From assembly GCA_027483445.1 (NCBI GenBank), contig JAIXUS010000018.1, forward strand, positions 186,001 through 250,000: a stretch of DNA of 64,000 nt. The letters run 5' to 3'. The notes under the pieces are model-generated. The model saw only the letters and a program-made list of their open reading frames with translations, had not been told where the DNA came from and did no database searches. Origin of the DNA: Bacteroidota bacterium (GTDB lineage Bacteria > Bacteroidota > Bacteroidia > M30B66). How positions within the stretch are numbered: position 1 is the first letter of the stretch; every line of letters begins with the position of its first letter. Made by a program: the position numbers and the translations under genes. Of the stretch, positions 50,278-58,544 are shown piece by piece.

Positions 50278-51963
50278 TTACTGTTCGAGCTTGCGCAAAG
50301 CAATGATCTGATCAATCTCCCGGTAGAGTGCGTAATTCTGCTCTTTGTTCACATTTTCAGGGGCCGCTCCTGATCGGAAAAATACACCCTCAAAACGAGA
50401 AATGTCTTGCGGAAGAGAAGGCCATCCAAAATACAGAGCACCACTCCGACGAACCCAGTAATCGCTCCCAAATACCGCCGATTCTTCCGAAATGCAATAA
50501 GTAATTTCGGCCATTCGAGTAACGAGCGACTTATCTTCAATCATAGGCCAAATGCTGTAAGCCAGCTCCACGATTTTCTCCGTGTTTTTTCCGTACCGAA
50601 GTACCCAACGGTGAATGGTTTTGGCATCCGCGCCAATTTGCTTGGCCTCTCCTAACTGAATTCCGGCGTACTCCTCAACCGCTGCCATGTTACTAAATTC
50701 ACCTCCACTGAGGGTAATCTTTTCTGTTTTGCAGGGAGGAATACCGTTTACGCCTTCGGCTTTTAGCCTCGCAACAACCCTTTTCATGATTTTTTCTGCC
50801 ATCCGGCGATAGCCCGTAAGCTTGCCACCTGCGATCGATAGCAGCCCGTTTGAATGCTCGAAAATCTCATCCTTTCGCGATACCTCCGAGGGTTTTTTAT
50901 TCCTTTCAGCGATCAATGGCCGCAAACCGCTCCAGGCCGATTCAATGTCGCCCGGACCTAATTTCACACTCGGAAAACACCGTTTAACTGCATTGAGCAG
51001 GTAATCGCGCTCTTTCAAGGTATAACTCGGCTTATCGGCCGAACCGTCGTGTATCTCATCGGTAGTTCCTATGTATACTTTCCCCTCACGGGGGATGGCA
51101 AAAATCATTCGCCCATCGCCCACGTCGAAATACACAGAGCTTCGCAGTGGAAAAAGGCTGCCATCCAATACCAAATGAATTCCCCTTGTAAGCAACAAGT
51201 GTTTATCTGATTGGGCTCCGGCTTTCTCTCTGATGTCATCTACCCATGGCCCTGCAGCATTTACTACTACTTTAGCCCGAAAGGTGTAGGCCTTGCCCGT
51301 AACCTGATCGGTGGCCTTTACGCCCTTCACTTTGCCTGATTCGAGGAGAAAATCCTCCACTTCTACGTAATTCAAGGCCATTGCACCGTGTTCAACCGCA
51401 GTTTTTAGCACCGAAATACACAGCCGGGCGTCGTCGCTTCGGTACTCCTTATACACTGCTCCACCCACCAAACCGACGGTATGAATGAGCGGTTCGTGCG
51501 CTGCAACCTCAGCGGCCGATAACATCCTGAAACGTTCGCCCTGCTCAACACCGGCCAAGGTCTCATACAATGTCAACGCTGCCCTCAGGCTCCATTTTCC
51601 CAAACTGCCATCCACATACACTGGAAGAAGCATATCTTCTGGGTATACCAAATGTGGGGCGTTGCGCTTCAAAATGCTGCGTTCACGACCAACTTCCCGC
51701 ACCAAGGCAAAATCGAGCTGTTTGAGGTATCGAAGTCCGCCATGAATCAACTTGGTCGATTTACCGGATGTTCCAGAGCCAAAATCAGCTTTTTCAAGCA
51801 GCAAGACCGTCAAGCCCCTACTGGCCGCATCTAAGGCGATGCCTGCACCGGTGATTCCTCCTCCAATAACGATTACATCAAAGTGGTTTATTGAAGCTTG
51901 CTGCAATTGCGCTTCCCGGTTTCGTCCGTCCCAAGCGCCGTAAGCTATTCGGGTAAAATCCAT
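50278..51963 (-). CDS. glpD: Aerobic glycerol-3-phosphate dehydrogenase
   Basis: 561 residues. It oxidises glycerol-3-phosphate to dihydroxyacetone phosphate at the inner membrane with FAD, passing electrons to quinone. The FAD-binding motif is DVIVIGGGITGAGIALDAASRG (about 29-50), then GTSGKSTKLIHGGLRYL. GIHLVLDG and GTTDEIHDG lie in the substrate domain, and GLLSIAGGKLTGYRRMAE and a C-terminal helical domain complete it. Its ATG lies within the upstream propeller-like gene (19-base overlap), suggesting one transcript. The other glp genes are absent. Confidence 0.93.
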   Translation of the reverse strand: MDFTRIAYGAWDGRNREAQLQQASINHFDVIVIGGGITGAGIALDAASRGLTVLLLEKADFGSGTSGKSTKLIHGGLRYLKQLDFALVREVGRERSILKRNAPHLVYPEDMLLPVYVDGSLGKWSLRAALTLYETLAGVEQGERFRMLSAAEVAAHEPLIHTVGLVGGAVYKEYRSDDARLCISVLKTAVEHGAMALNYVEVEDFLLESGKVKGVKATDQVTGKAYTFRAKVVVNAAGPWVDDIREKAGAQSDKHLLLTRGIHLVLDGSLFPLRSSVYFDVGDGRMIFAIPREGKVYIGTTDEIHDGSADKPSYTLKERDYLLNAVKRCFPSVKLGPGDIESAWSGLRPLIAERNKKPSEVSRKDEIFEHSNGLLSIAGGKLTGYRRMAEKIMKRVVARLKAEGVNGIPPCKTEKITLSGGEFSNMAAVEEYAGIQLGEAKQIGADAKTIHRWVLRYGKNTEKIVELAYSIWPMIEDKSLVTRMAEITYCISEESAVFGSDYWVRRSGALYFGWPSLPQDISRFEGVFFRSGAAPENVNKEQNYALYREIDQIIALRKLEQ

Positions 51964-52790
51964 TGATAAGCTTTAAGACTGTCGCGCTGCAGCACATACA
52001 GTTTATTTTGCACAAAACTGAAATCGAGGAAATCTCCGTCGGGAATTCGCCAAGCCGAGTTTTGCAGCGCTTTCATATCGTAGACATTCAGCTCATTATT
52101 TTTGTTTCGGTACAATACAAAATTACCGGCCACATGAAATTGCTCGGCATCCCGAACCGGCAGTGTGCGCAGGTAAGTGCCGAAAATGTCGAATTGCAGG
52201 ATTCCCTTTCCGGGTATGCTCATATAGAGATGGTTTCCGTATTCCTCCATCCAGTTGGGAATAGGCGCAAACCCTAAGATCTGGTTTATATTCCGAATGT
52301 CAACATTGATATTCAACCTTTGATCAAGCCGGGTGAGGTAAAAGTTTACCGGATCGTAAAGCCATATTCCGTTGTCGTACGACCAGCAAACCTGGCTAAC
52401 CTGTTCCTTCTCGATGGTTTCGAGTCTGAGTGGCTCTCCACTTTCGCTTAAGGTATTGTCGACAAACACAACCCGCGATAAATCTTGATAAAACACAATC
52501 ACTTTGAGCGGGTTTGTAGCATCAACCCGGGTAATTTGTCCAAGCGATTTGTTACTGTAAATCCTAAAAAGGCTCCCGTTCGATTTGTACTTTGTAAGTG
52601 CATCGCCTTTTACAGTGTAAACGTCTCCAAGGCGATCGGTGAAAACCATCTCTGCGGATTCCGCTTTGGCCCAAAGCAGTTTCCAGGGCTCAATGTCCTG
52701 AGCGCTTATCATGCTGCATTTCAGCAATAGCAGTACTGTTAGGCTATTAAGCCAATCATACTTTACTCGCACAGAGTTCCAGAATCTCAT
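51945..52790 (-). CDS. Exported beta-propeller-like protein of unknown function
   Basis: 281 residues. A signal peptide (WLNSLTVLLLLKCSMISAQ) precedes repeating strands such as FTDRLGDVYTVKGDALTKYKSNG, VCWSYDNGIWLYDPVNFYLTRLD, YMSIPGKGILQFDIFGTYLRTL and VLYRNKNNELNVYDMKAL, which look like blades of a six- or seven-bladed propeller. I recall similar proteins next to GH3-family genes in other Bacteroidota, but no named function. It overlaps the GH3 gene by 35 bases upstream and glpD by 19 bases downstream. Confidence 0.75.
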   Translation of the reverse strand: MRFWNSVRVKYDWLNSLTVLLLLKCSMISAQDIEPWKLLWAKAESAEMVFTDRLGDVYTVKGDALTKYKSNGSLFRIYSNKSLGQITRVDATNPLKVIVFYQDLSRVVFVDNTLSESGEPLRLETIEKEQVSQVCWSYDNGIWLYDPVNFYLTRLDQRLNINVDIRNINQILGFAPIPNWMEEYGNHLYMSIPGKGILQFDIFGTYLRTLPVRDAEQFHVAGNFVLYRNKNNELNVYDMKALQNSAWRIPDGDFLDFSFVQNKLYVLQRDSLKAYQWILPE

Positions 52791-54276
52791 CGAGGTATTT
52801 TCGATCGTTGGCTAGGCGGGGCACTTTGTTTTGGCCGCCAAGCTTTCCGCGTTGTTTCATCCAATTGTAGAACGTTCCCGACTCAAGGGCATGTATTACC
52901 GGCTTTCTAAGCGTAATGTTTTTATAACGCTTAGCTTCATAATCAGAGTTTAATGTTTTTAGGGCGTTATCGAGAATTTCGCCAAAATATTCAAGATTAT
53001 CAGGACTTTGGTCAAACTCAATGAGCCATTCGTGGGCTCCATTGCTTCCAACATCCATGAAAATGGGGCCTGCTGTATACTCGCGGATGACTGACGATGT
53101 TTTTTCACAAGCAATCGCCAAAGCTTTCTCGGCATTATCCACAATAAGCTCTTCTCCGAATGTATTGATGTAGTGCTTTGTGCGGCCAGAAATTCTGATT
53201 CGGTAAGGGTTAACCGAGGTAAAGTGAATCACATCACCAATTTGATAACGCCAAAGCCCGCCGTTGGTGGTAATGAGCATTACATAATTTACGTCGGGTT
53301 TAACTCCGTCGAGCCACACTACTGGTGGGTTTTCCAGGTGGGCCAATTCGGCAGGAATAAACTCGTAGAAAATGCCATAGTCGAGCATCAGCAGCATTTC
53401 GTTCGAGTGGCTTTGGTCTTGAATCCCAAAAAATCCTTCCGAAGCATTGTATGTTTCGAGGTAATGCATCTTGTCGGAAGGGATAATTTTCCGGTATTGC
53501 TCACGGTAAGGCGTAAAACTAACGCCTCCGTGCATGAACAACTCAAGGTTTGGCCAAATATCCAGTACGTTGTTCGTACCTCGGATTTCTAAGATGCGCT
53601 GTAATAAAATGAGCATCCAACTAGGCACACCGGCCAAATTCGTTACATCTTCTTCAATCGTGTGGTGAGCAATGCGCTCCAGTTTACTTTCCCATTCACT
53701 CATTAACGCGATGCTCAAATCGGGGGTACGCATGTATTCTACCCACACCGGTAAATGTTCCATAATGATCGCACTCAGATCGCCAAACCAAGTGTTGCCC
53801 GATTTAATGTTAATCTGGTGTGAACCTCCAAGCGTTAGTCCTTTTCCAGAGAATATGCGGGTTTCCGGATAGTTGTTACAGTACATGGCCAGCATGTCTT
53901 TCCCGCCCTTAAAATGACACTCTTCTAAGGCTTCCTGGCTCAGCGGAATAAATTTGCTTTTATCGGAAGTGGTTCCGGATGACTTGGCAAACCAACGAAT
54001 TTCGGTCGACCACAAAACATTTTGCTCGCCCATCATCATCCGTTCAATGAAGGGTTTCAGCGCTTCATAATCATGAATGGGCACACGCTCGCGAAAGGTT
54101 TCATACGATTTGATGCCCGCAAAGTCGTACCGTCTTCCAATTTCAGTGTCTTTAGCACTTTGAAGCAGTTTTCTGAACCACTCATTCTGCACTTCATGCG
54201 GATACTTTAAAAACAGGCCGATCTGGTGGATCCGCTGTTTCATTACCCAGGAAACAATTGAATTGACTAACGACAT
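52756..54276 (-). CDS. GH3-family protein (auxin-responsive GH3-like adenylating enzyme)
   Basis: 506 residues. The family shape is seen in NEWFRKLLQSAKDTEIGRRYDFAGIKSYETFRERVPIHDYEALKPFIERM, then WFAKSSGTTSDKSKFIPLS (the ATP-binding SSGTT loop, about 93-111), YNASEGFFGIQDQ and LITTNGGLWRYQIGDVIHFTS near residue 355. Plant GH3 enzymes activate carboxylic acids with ATP and join them to amino acids. Bacterial homologues are widespread in Bacteroidota with unknown substrates. It begins the GH3-propeller-glpD run with overlapping ends. Acyl-amide synthesis is inferred from family. Confidence 0.9.
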   Translation of the reverse strand: MSLVNSIVSWVMKQRIHQIGLFLKYPHEVQNEWFRKLLQSAKDTEIGRRYDFAGIKSYETFRERVPIHDYEALKPFIERMMMGEQNVLWSTEIRWFAKSSGTTSDKSKFIPLSQEALEECHFKGGKDMLAMYCNNYPETRIFSGKGLTLGGSHQINIKSGNTWFGDLSAIIMEHLPVWVEYMRTPDLSIALMSEWESKLERIAHHTIEEDVTNLAGVPSWMLILLQRILEIRGTNNVLDIWPNLELFMHGGVSFTPYREQYRKIIPSDKMHYLETYNASEGFFGIQDQSHSNEMLLMLDYGIFYEFIPAELAHLENPPVVWLDGVKPDVNYVMLITTNGGLWRYQIGDVIHFTSVNPYRIRISGRTKHYINTFGEELIVDNAEKALAIACEKTSSVIREYTAGPIFMDVGSNGAHEWLIEFDQSPDNLEYFGEILDNALKTLNSDYEAKRYKNITLRKPVIHALESGTFYNWMKQRGKLGGQNKVPRLANDRKYLDEILELCASKV

Positions 54277-54325
54277 AATTGGCCTCTATGCAAACCTACT
54301 ACGAATGCTGGAATTGCGAAAACAA

Positions 54326-55981
54326 TTATTTTTTCAATTGAAGATATTTTGTGAAGTCCTTTATTTCTAGTCCATTCAACAAGAAATCAGGTCTAAGTCC
54401 GCCTTTTCGCGCGGCTTTCATGCCAAATGCAATGTCGGCAAGCCCCTCTTTTCGATGGGCATCAGGGTTTACGGATATCATCACCCCTTTTTCCATGCAC
54501 AGCGGAATCCACTGCCAGTCGATATCGAGCCGATAGGGATTGGCATTGAGCTCAATGGCTACTTTGTTGGCTGCACAGGCATCAATAATTTTAGGGTAAT
54601 CCAAAGGGTATGCAGCTCTCGACAATAAGAGCCTTCCGCTGGGGTGCCCTAAAATTGTGGTGTGTGGGTTTTCAATCGCCTTGATAAGTCTCGAAGTGGC
54701 GCGTTGTTCATCCATTCTAAGCACCGAATGTACCGAAGCAACGATGAAATCGAATTGCTCGAGAATTTCGGTACGGTAATCGAGACTGCCATCATTAAGA
54801 ATATCCGATTCGATGCCTTTGAAAATGCGAAATTCATCCACCGGGTAGGCTTTGTTCAATTCATCAATCTCCTTGTGTTGGGCGAGCACCCGCTCAGCAC
54901 TGAGACCTCCCGCGTAGAACGCACTTTTACTGTGGTCGCAGATTCCAAAATAGGCCATTCCCATCGCCTTGCAGGCATCGGCCATGGTTTTTAATGTGTC
55001 GGCACCATCGCTCCAAGTGCTGTGGTTGTGGAGAATTCCACGAATGTCTGACAATTGGGCAAGGGGTTTAGCGGAAAGTTCTAGGGCTTTTTCGAACGGC
55101 CAGTTGCGGAGTGCCGGAATGACAAAAGGCTGATTTAAGGAAGCAAAAACGGCTTCCTCCGAGGTTGTACCGCTCGATACATTGGAAGAAGCCATCAATG
55201 TTTCTACAAATTCGTCGGGGCCGGTATGTTTGATTTGCTCGACACCCCAGTTCTCCTCAGCACATTCATACAGGTAATACACGGGGCCTTCGGTCGAATT
55301 TACCACAATGGGCATACTCTCAGTGTTGATTGAAAACCCGCTTTCAGCAAGGGTTTGCTTCCATTCGTGTGGTAGAGAAGCGGCCAAAAAACTCAAGCGG
55401 TCCACCACATTTTCTTCCCGTCGAAGGGCTCCTGTACGTTCAATTCTAGCTTTCGGAAAGTAAGTACGGAGGTGATCTTCGAACAGTGAGGCCTGGTAGT
55501 CGGCATCGGCAAACAGCATTTTACCCGAATTGCTAAACCTAAACTCCAAGGCCGATTTGATTAATTCTTGCGTTTTGACTCCAAAGCCTTTCAATTCAAC
55601 CAGGCGGTTTTCGTTGCAGGCGTAAAGCAATTCACCCGGACTTTCAATTTCGAGCTCTTTCCAAAGTTGAGCTACTTTCTTTGGGCCTATGCCTTTAATG
55701 CCAAGCATTTCGACAACACCTACAGGGGTCTTTTGCAGAAGGGCATCCAATTCGGGATCGGTATTGCCGGCCAGCAGCTGAATTAACTTGGTGGCTATGC
55801 TTTTGCCTACACCGGGCATTGCCAGTATGCCGGCTTCATCGAGTTCGTGAAGGGCTACCTGACTTCGGTCGATTTGGAAAGCGGCATTTTGGACCGATTT
55901 TATTTTGAATGGGTTCTCTTCATGCAGTTCCATGAGGGCCGACAGTAAGCGAAGGTGGCGCGCAAGTTCTTTGTTACTCAT
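54326..55981 (-). CDS. PolX-type protein with HhH and PHP domains; polymerase site degenerate
   Basis: 551 residues. The N-terminal helix-hairpin-helix region (about 1-150) has AGILAMPGVGKSIATKLIQL and EMLGIKGIGPKKVAQLWKEL. The nucleotidyltransferase part (about 155-275) aligns as TGALRREENVVDRLSFLAAS where active PolX has GSLRRGKETVGDIDILV, so two of the metal-binding Asp residues are missing. The C-terminal PHP domain (about 310-545) is intact: ILHNHSTWSDG, CDHSKSAF, KGIESDIL, ASVHS, LGHP and NPDAH. The protein therefore probably keeps a PHP-type nuclease or phosphoesterase activity but not gap-filling synthesis. It is flanked by GH3 and SppA genes on the same strand. Confidence 0.88.
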   Translation of the reverse strand: MSNKELARHLRLLSALMELHEENPFKIKSVQNAAFQIDRSQVALHELDEAGILAMPGVGKSIATKLIQLLAGNTDPELDALLQKTPVGVVEMLGIKGIGPKKVAQLWKELEIESPGELLYACNENRLVELKGFGVKTQELIKSALEFRFSNSGKMLFADADYQASLFEDHLRTYFPKARIERTGALRREENVVDRLSFLAASLPHEWKQTLAESGFSINTESMPIVVNSTEGPVYYLYECAEENWGVEQIKHTGPDEFVETLMASSNVSSGTTSEEAVFASLNQPFVIPALRNWPFEKALELSAKPLAQLSDIRGILHNHSTWSDGADTLKTMADACKAMGMAYFGICDHSKSAFYAGGLSAERVLAQHKEIDELNKAYPVDEFRIFKGIESDILNDGSLDYRTEILEQFDFIVASVHSVLRMDEQRATSRLIKAIENPHTTILGHPSGRLLLSRAAYPLDYPKIIDACAANKVAIELNANPYRLDIDWQWIPLCMEKGVMISVNPDAHRKEGLADIAFGMKAARKGGLRPDFLLNGLEIKDFTKYLQLKK

Positions 55982-56017
55982 GGGTGCAAGATACTTCTAC
56001 GCCTTGCATGTTCGGCC

Positions 56018-56057
56018 AAAAAAAAACGCCCGGAAAGCGAATTCCCGGACGTTTTTT
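56018..56057 (-). terminator. Rho-independent terminator of sppA (possibly bidirectional)
   Basis: On the minus strand ACGTCCGGGAA pairs with TTTCCGGGCGT (G-U pairs included) across a five-base loop, followed by eight or more T residues. The complementary side also ends in six T residues, but no plus-strand gene ends here. Confidence 0.85.
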
Positions 56058-56072
56058 GAAGGCTTGGAAAAT

Positions 56073-57827
56073 TTAGTAAACCTCAATTTGATAAGGCATT
56101 CTAGCTTGATAAGACTTCATGTTCATCAATCTGTTCATTTGCTGGTAATAAGTGTAGGATGGTCCAAGGGTTTTCTCGAGTACCGCTTTTTCGCTGGCGC
56201 CTCCCAAACGTTTAAGCACACGTTGGAAGGGGTCTTCTCTTACCGGCATAACACTCAATCGGTAGTTTTCTAGCTTGGCCTTCTTGGCGGCAATTTCAAT
56301 GGCTGTCTCTAATCCACCAAACACGTCAATTAATCCAATTCGCTTGGCATCAACGCCGGTCCACACGCGACCTTGGGCGATAGAATCTACCTGGTCTTTT
56401 GGAATCCCTCGCCCTTCCGAAACGCGTGTAATGAAGTTATCATAGATACGCTCAACCTCTGCCTGAATGATTTCGCTTTCACGTGGTGTTACGCCGCGGG
56501 CAGAAGTCATGATGTCGGCCATTGGGGTTGTTTTCACTGTGTCGATGGTTACACCAAGGTTGTTGGTGAATTTTTGAGCATTGAAGAAAAGACCAAACAC
56601 GCCAATCGAACCCGTAATTGTATTGGGGCTGGCTACGATGGTATCGGCCGGGGCTGCAATGTAATAGCCACCCGAAGCAGCAACATTGCCCATGGAGGCG
56701 ATTACTGGTTTTACTTTCTTGGTAAGCACCACTTCTCTCCAGATGGTTTCTGAGGCGAGGGCTGAACCTCCCGGAGAATTAATCCGAAGAACAACAGCTT
56801 TCACTTTGTCGTCTAAACGAGCCTTTCTGAGAGCCTCTGCAAATTCAACCGAACCTACCTGACCTTCGCTACCTTCTCCATCAATGATGTCACCTTCGGC
56901 ATAAACAATGGCTATTTTATCGCCTTTGGCTTTTTCTCGTTTGTCTTCAAGGTCGTTGAGTTCAGCCAATTTTAGCCATTCGAGTTTTTCGATGCTTTCG
57001 GCACTGGTTTTTGTTTTGAGCATTTCTAAGACTTCGTCGCGGTACTTTAGCTCATCAACGAGTTTGTTGGCTACAGCAGCGGGAGCATTGGTTACCAGTA
57101 GCTGTGAAGCAATCTCGCGCAATTTGCTTTCAGGAAGCTTACGGCTTTGAGCAATACCTTTAATCATGTGATCCCACATTGAAAACAAGAACGTGCGCAC
57201 CTGTTCACGGTTTGCCTCAGAGAGTTTTTCCTGAATAAAAGGCTCAACGGCACTTTTAAACTTTCCGTGACGAAAAACCTGAGGCTCTACGCCAAGTTTA
57301 TCCAAGGTTCCTTTGAAGAAGAGCAGTTCAGAGCGGAGTCCTTTCAATTCTGCCAGACCTGTTGGGTGAAGGAAAATTTTGTCGGCCACACTGGCCAGGT
57401 AGTAACCGGTTTGCGAGAAGGCCTCGCTGTAGGCATAGATGAACTTTCCGCTTTTTTTGAATTTAATCAATGCATTGCGGATTTCTTCCAAAGTGGCCAT
57501 ACCGGTGATGGGAGAGCTGATGTCGAGGAAGATTCCATCGATGTTGGGGTGAGCCGCAGCCTTATCGAGGTTGTCGATTACGTTGTAAAGCCCAAGTGGA
57601 GCATCGTCGGCTAAGCCACCAAAACCCATCCCGTTAAATGGATTATCGCTTTCGCGGTCGGGAACTGGAGAGTTCAGCTCAACGTGAACAATGGTGTGAG
57701 CCTTGGGTTCGATTTCCTTCTTCCCGCCGGAGGCTGAAGCAATCATTACAATGAGTAAGATGAGGAAAAAGAAGGAGAACAGGAGTCCCACCATAGAGGC
57801 GAAGACCATTTTAAAGAAAGCGCGCAT
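56073..57827 (-). CDS. sppA: Signal peptide peptidase SppA, 67 kDa (long) type
   Basis: 584 residues. An N-terminal transmembrane helix (about 8-33) is followed by two tandem S49 peptidase-like domains, as in the long E. coli form. The catalytic Lys is in FRHGKFKSAVEPF (about residue 190) and the catalytic Ser in GNVAASGGYYIAAPAD (about 390). LRINSPGGSALASE and the TGSIGVFG strand are also typical. It degrades signal peptides left in the inner membrane after secretion. It is divergent from folK and has its own terminator. Confidence 0.95.
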   Translation of the reverse strand: MRAFFKMVFASMVGLLFSFFFLILLIVMIASASGGKKEIEPKAHTIVHVELNSPVPDRESDNPFNGMGFGGLADDAPLGLYNVIDNLDKAAAHPNIDGIFLDISSPITGMATLEEIRNALIKFKKSGKFIYAYSEAFSQTGYYLASVADKIFLHPTGLAELKGLRSELLFFKGTLDKLGVEPQVFRHGKFKSAVEPFIQEKLSEANREQVRTFLFSMWDHMIKGIAQSRKLPESKLREIASQLLVTNAPAAVANKLVDELKYRDEVLEMLKTKTSAESIEKLEWLKLAELNDLEDKREKAKGDKIAIVYAEGDIIDGEGSEGQVGSVEFAEALRKARLDDKVKAVVLRINSPGGSALASETIWREVVLTKKVKPVIASMGNVAASGGYYIAAPADTIVASPNTITGSIGVFGLFFNAQKFTNNLGVTIDTVKTTPMADIMTSARGVTPRESEIIQAEVERIYDNFITRVSEGRGIPKDQVDSIAQGRVWTGVDAKRIGLIDVFGGLETAIEIAAKKAKLENYRLSVMPVREDPFQRVLKRLGGASEKAVLEKTLGPSYTYYQQMNRLMNMKSYQARMPYQIEVY

Positions 57828-57883
57828 AGGTATTTATTTATGTGACAAATGAACAGAAATTGCGGGGGTTAAAAAAGTGTGAA

Positions 57884-58393
57884 ATGAATGAAGCATTGAT
57901 TGGCTTGGGCAGCAACCTCGGCGACCGTCCGGCGCACTTGAGGGCGGGCTGCCTTCAAATGTTACAGAATGGGATAACTATTTTATCGGTTTCATCGCTG
58001 TATGAGAGCAACCCGGTAGGCTATACCTCTCCGAATGCCTTTTTGAATGCGGTTGTGAAGGTTCGAACAGGTTTGAATGCCGCTGTGCTGATGGCCGTTT
58101 TGCAAACCATAGAACGTGATGCCGGACGCCAAAAAACAGATTCATATACCGATCGACCAATTGATTTGGACATACTTTTTTTTGGGAATTCAAGCATTAA
58201 CGTTGATGCATTGGTAGTTCCGCACCCAAGGGCTCATCAACGAGGCTTTGTGTTAGTGCCTGCCGTTGAAATTGCACCCGATTGGAAGCATCCATTGCTC
58301 GAAAAGACCTTGACTGAATTGTTGAAGGGGTTGAATACTGACAGTGAGGGAATTCGGATTTTTTCATCCTCCAATTGGTTAAATAATGTGTAA
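57884..58393 (+). CDS. folK: 2-amino-4-hydroxy-6-hydroxymethyldihydropteridine diphosphokinase
   Basis: 169 residues from ATG at 57884; a GTG-led extension to 57842 is not family-like. The enzyme transfers pyrophosphate from ATP to the pterin in folate synthesis. Motifs are ALIGLGSNLGDRPAHL (about 3-18), SLYESNPVGY, FLNAVVKV, the catalytic RPIDLDILFFG with paired Asp residues (about 99-109), and VPHPRAHQRGFVLVPAVEI. It is divergent from sppA. No other fol genes are near. Confidence 0.94.
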   Translation: MNEALIGLGSNLGDRPAHLRAGCLQMLQNGITILSVSSLYESNPVGYTSPNAFLNAVVKVRTGLNAAVLMAVLQTIERDAGRQKTDSYTDRPIDLDILFFGNSSINVDALVVPHPRAHQRGFVLVPAVEIAPDWKHPLLEKTLTELLKGLNTDSEGIRIFSSSNWLNNV

Positions 58394-58477
58394 AAACCTT
58401 ACATGATATTTTTCAAGTTGTTGTAAATCAATTGTATATAGATTTATTGGGGAAATGTCCCGATGTGGACAAATCCG

Positions 58478-58507
58478 TTGACTCAAGCATTCAATTAGGT
58501 ACTTTTG
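58478..58507 (+). promoter_or_regulatory. Strong Bacteroidetes-type promoter of the OmpA/TPR lipoprotein gene
   Basis: TTG at 58478-58480 and a perfect TACTTTTG at 58500-58507 are spaced by 19 bases. The ATG is 37 bases downstream at 58545. The match is the best in the window. Confidence 0.75.
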
Positions 58508-58544
58508 CAGCCAAATTTGACACCGCAATTAAATCGTACAGATA

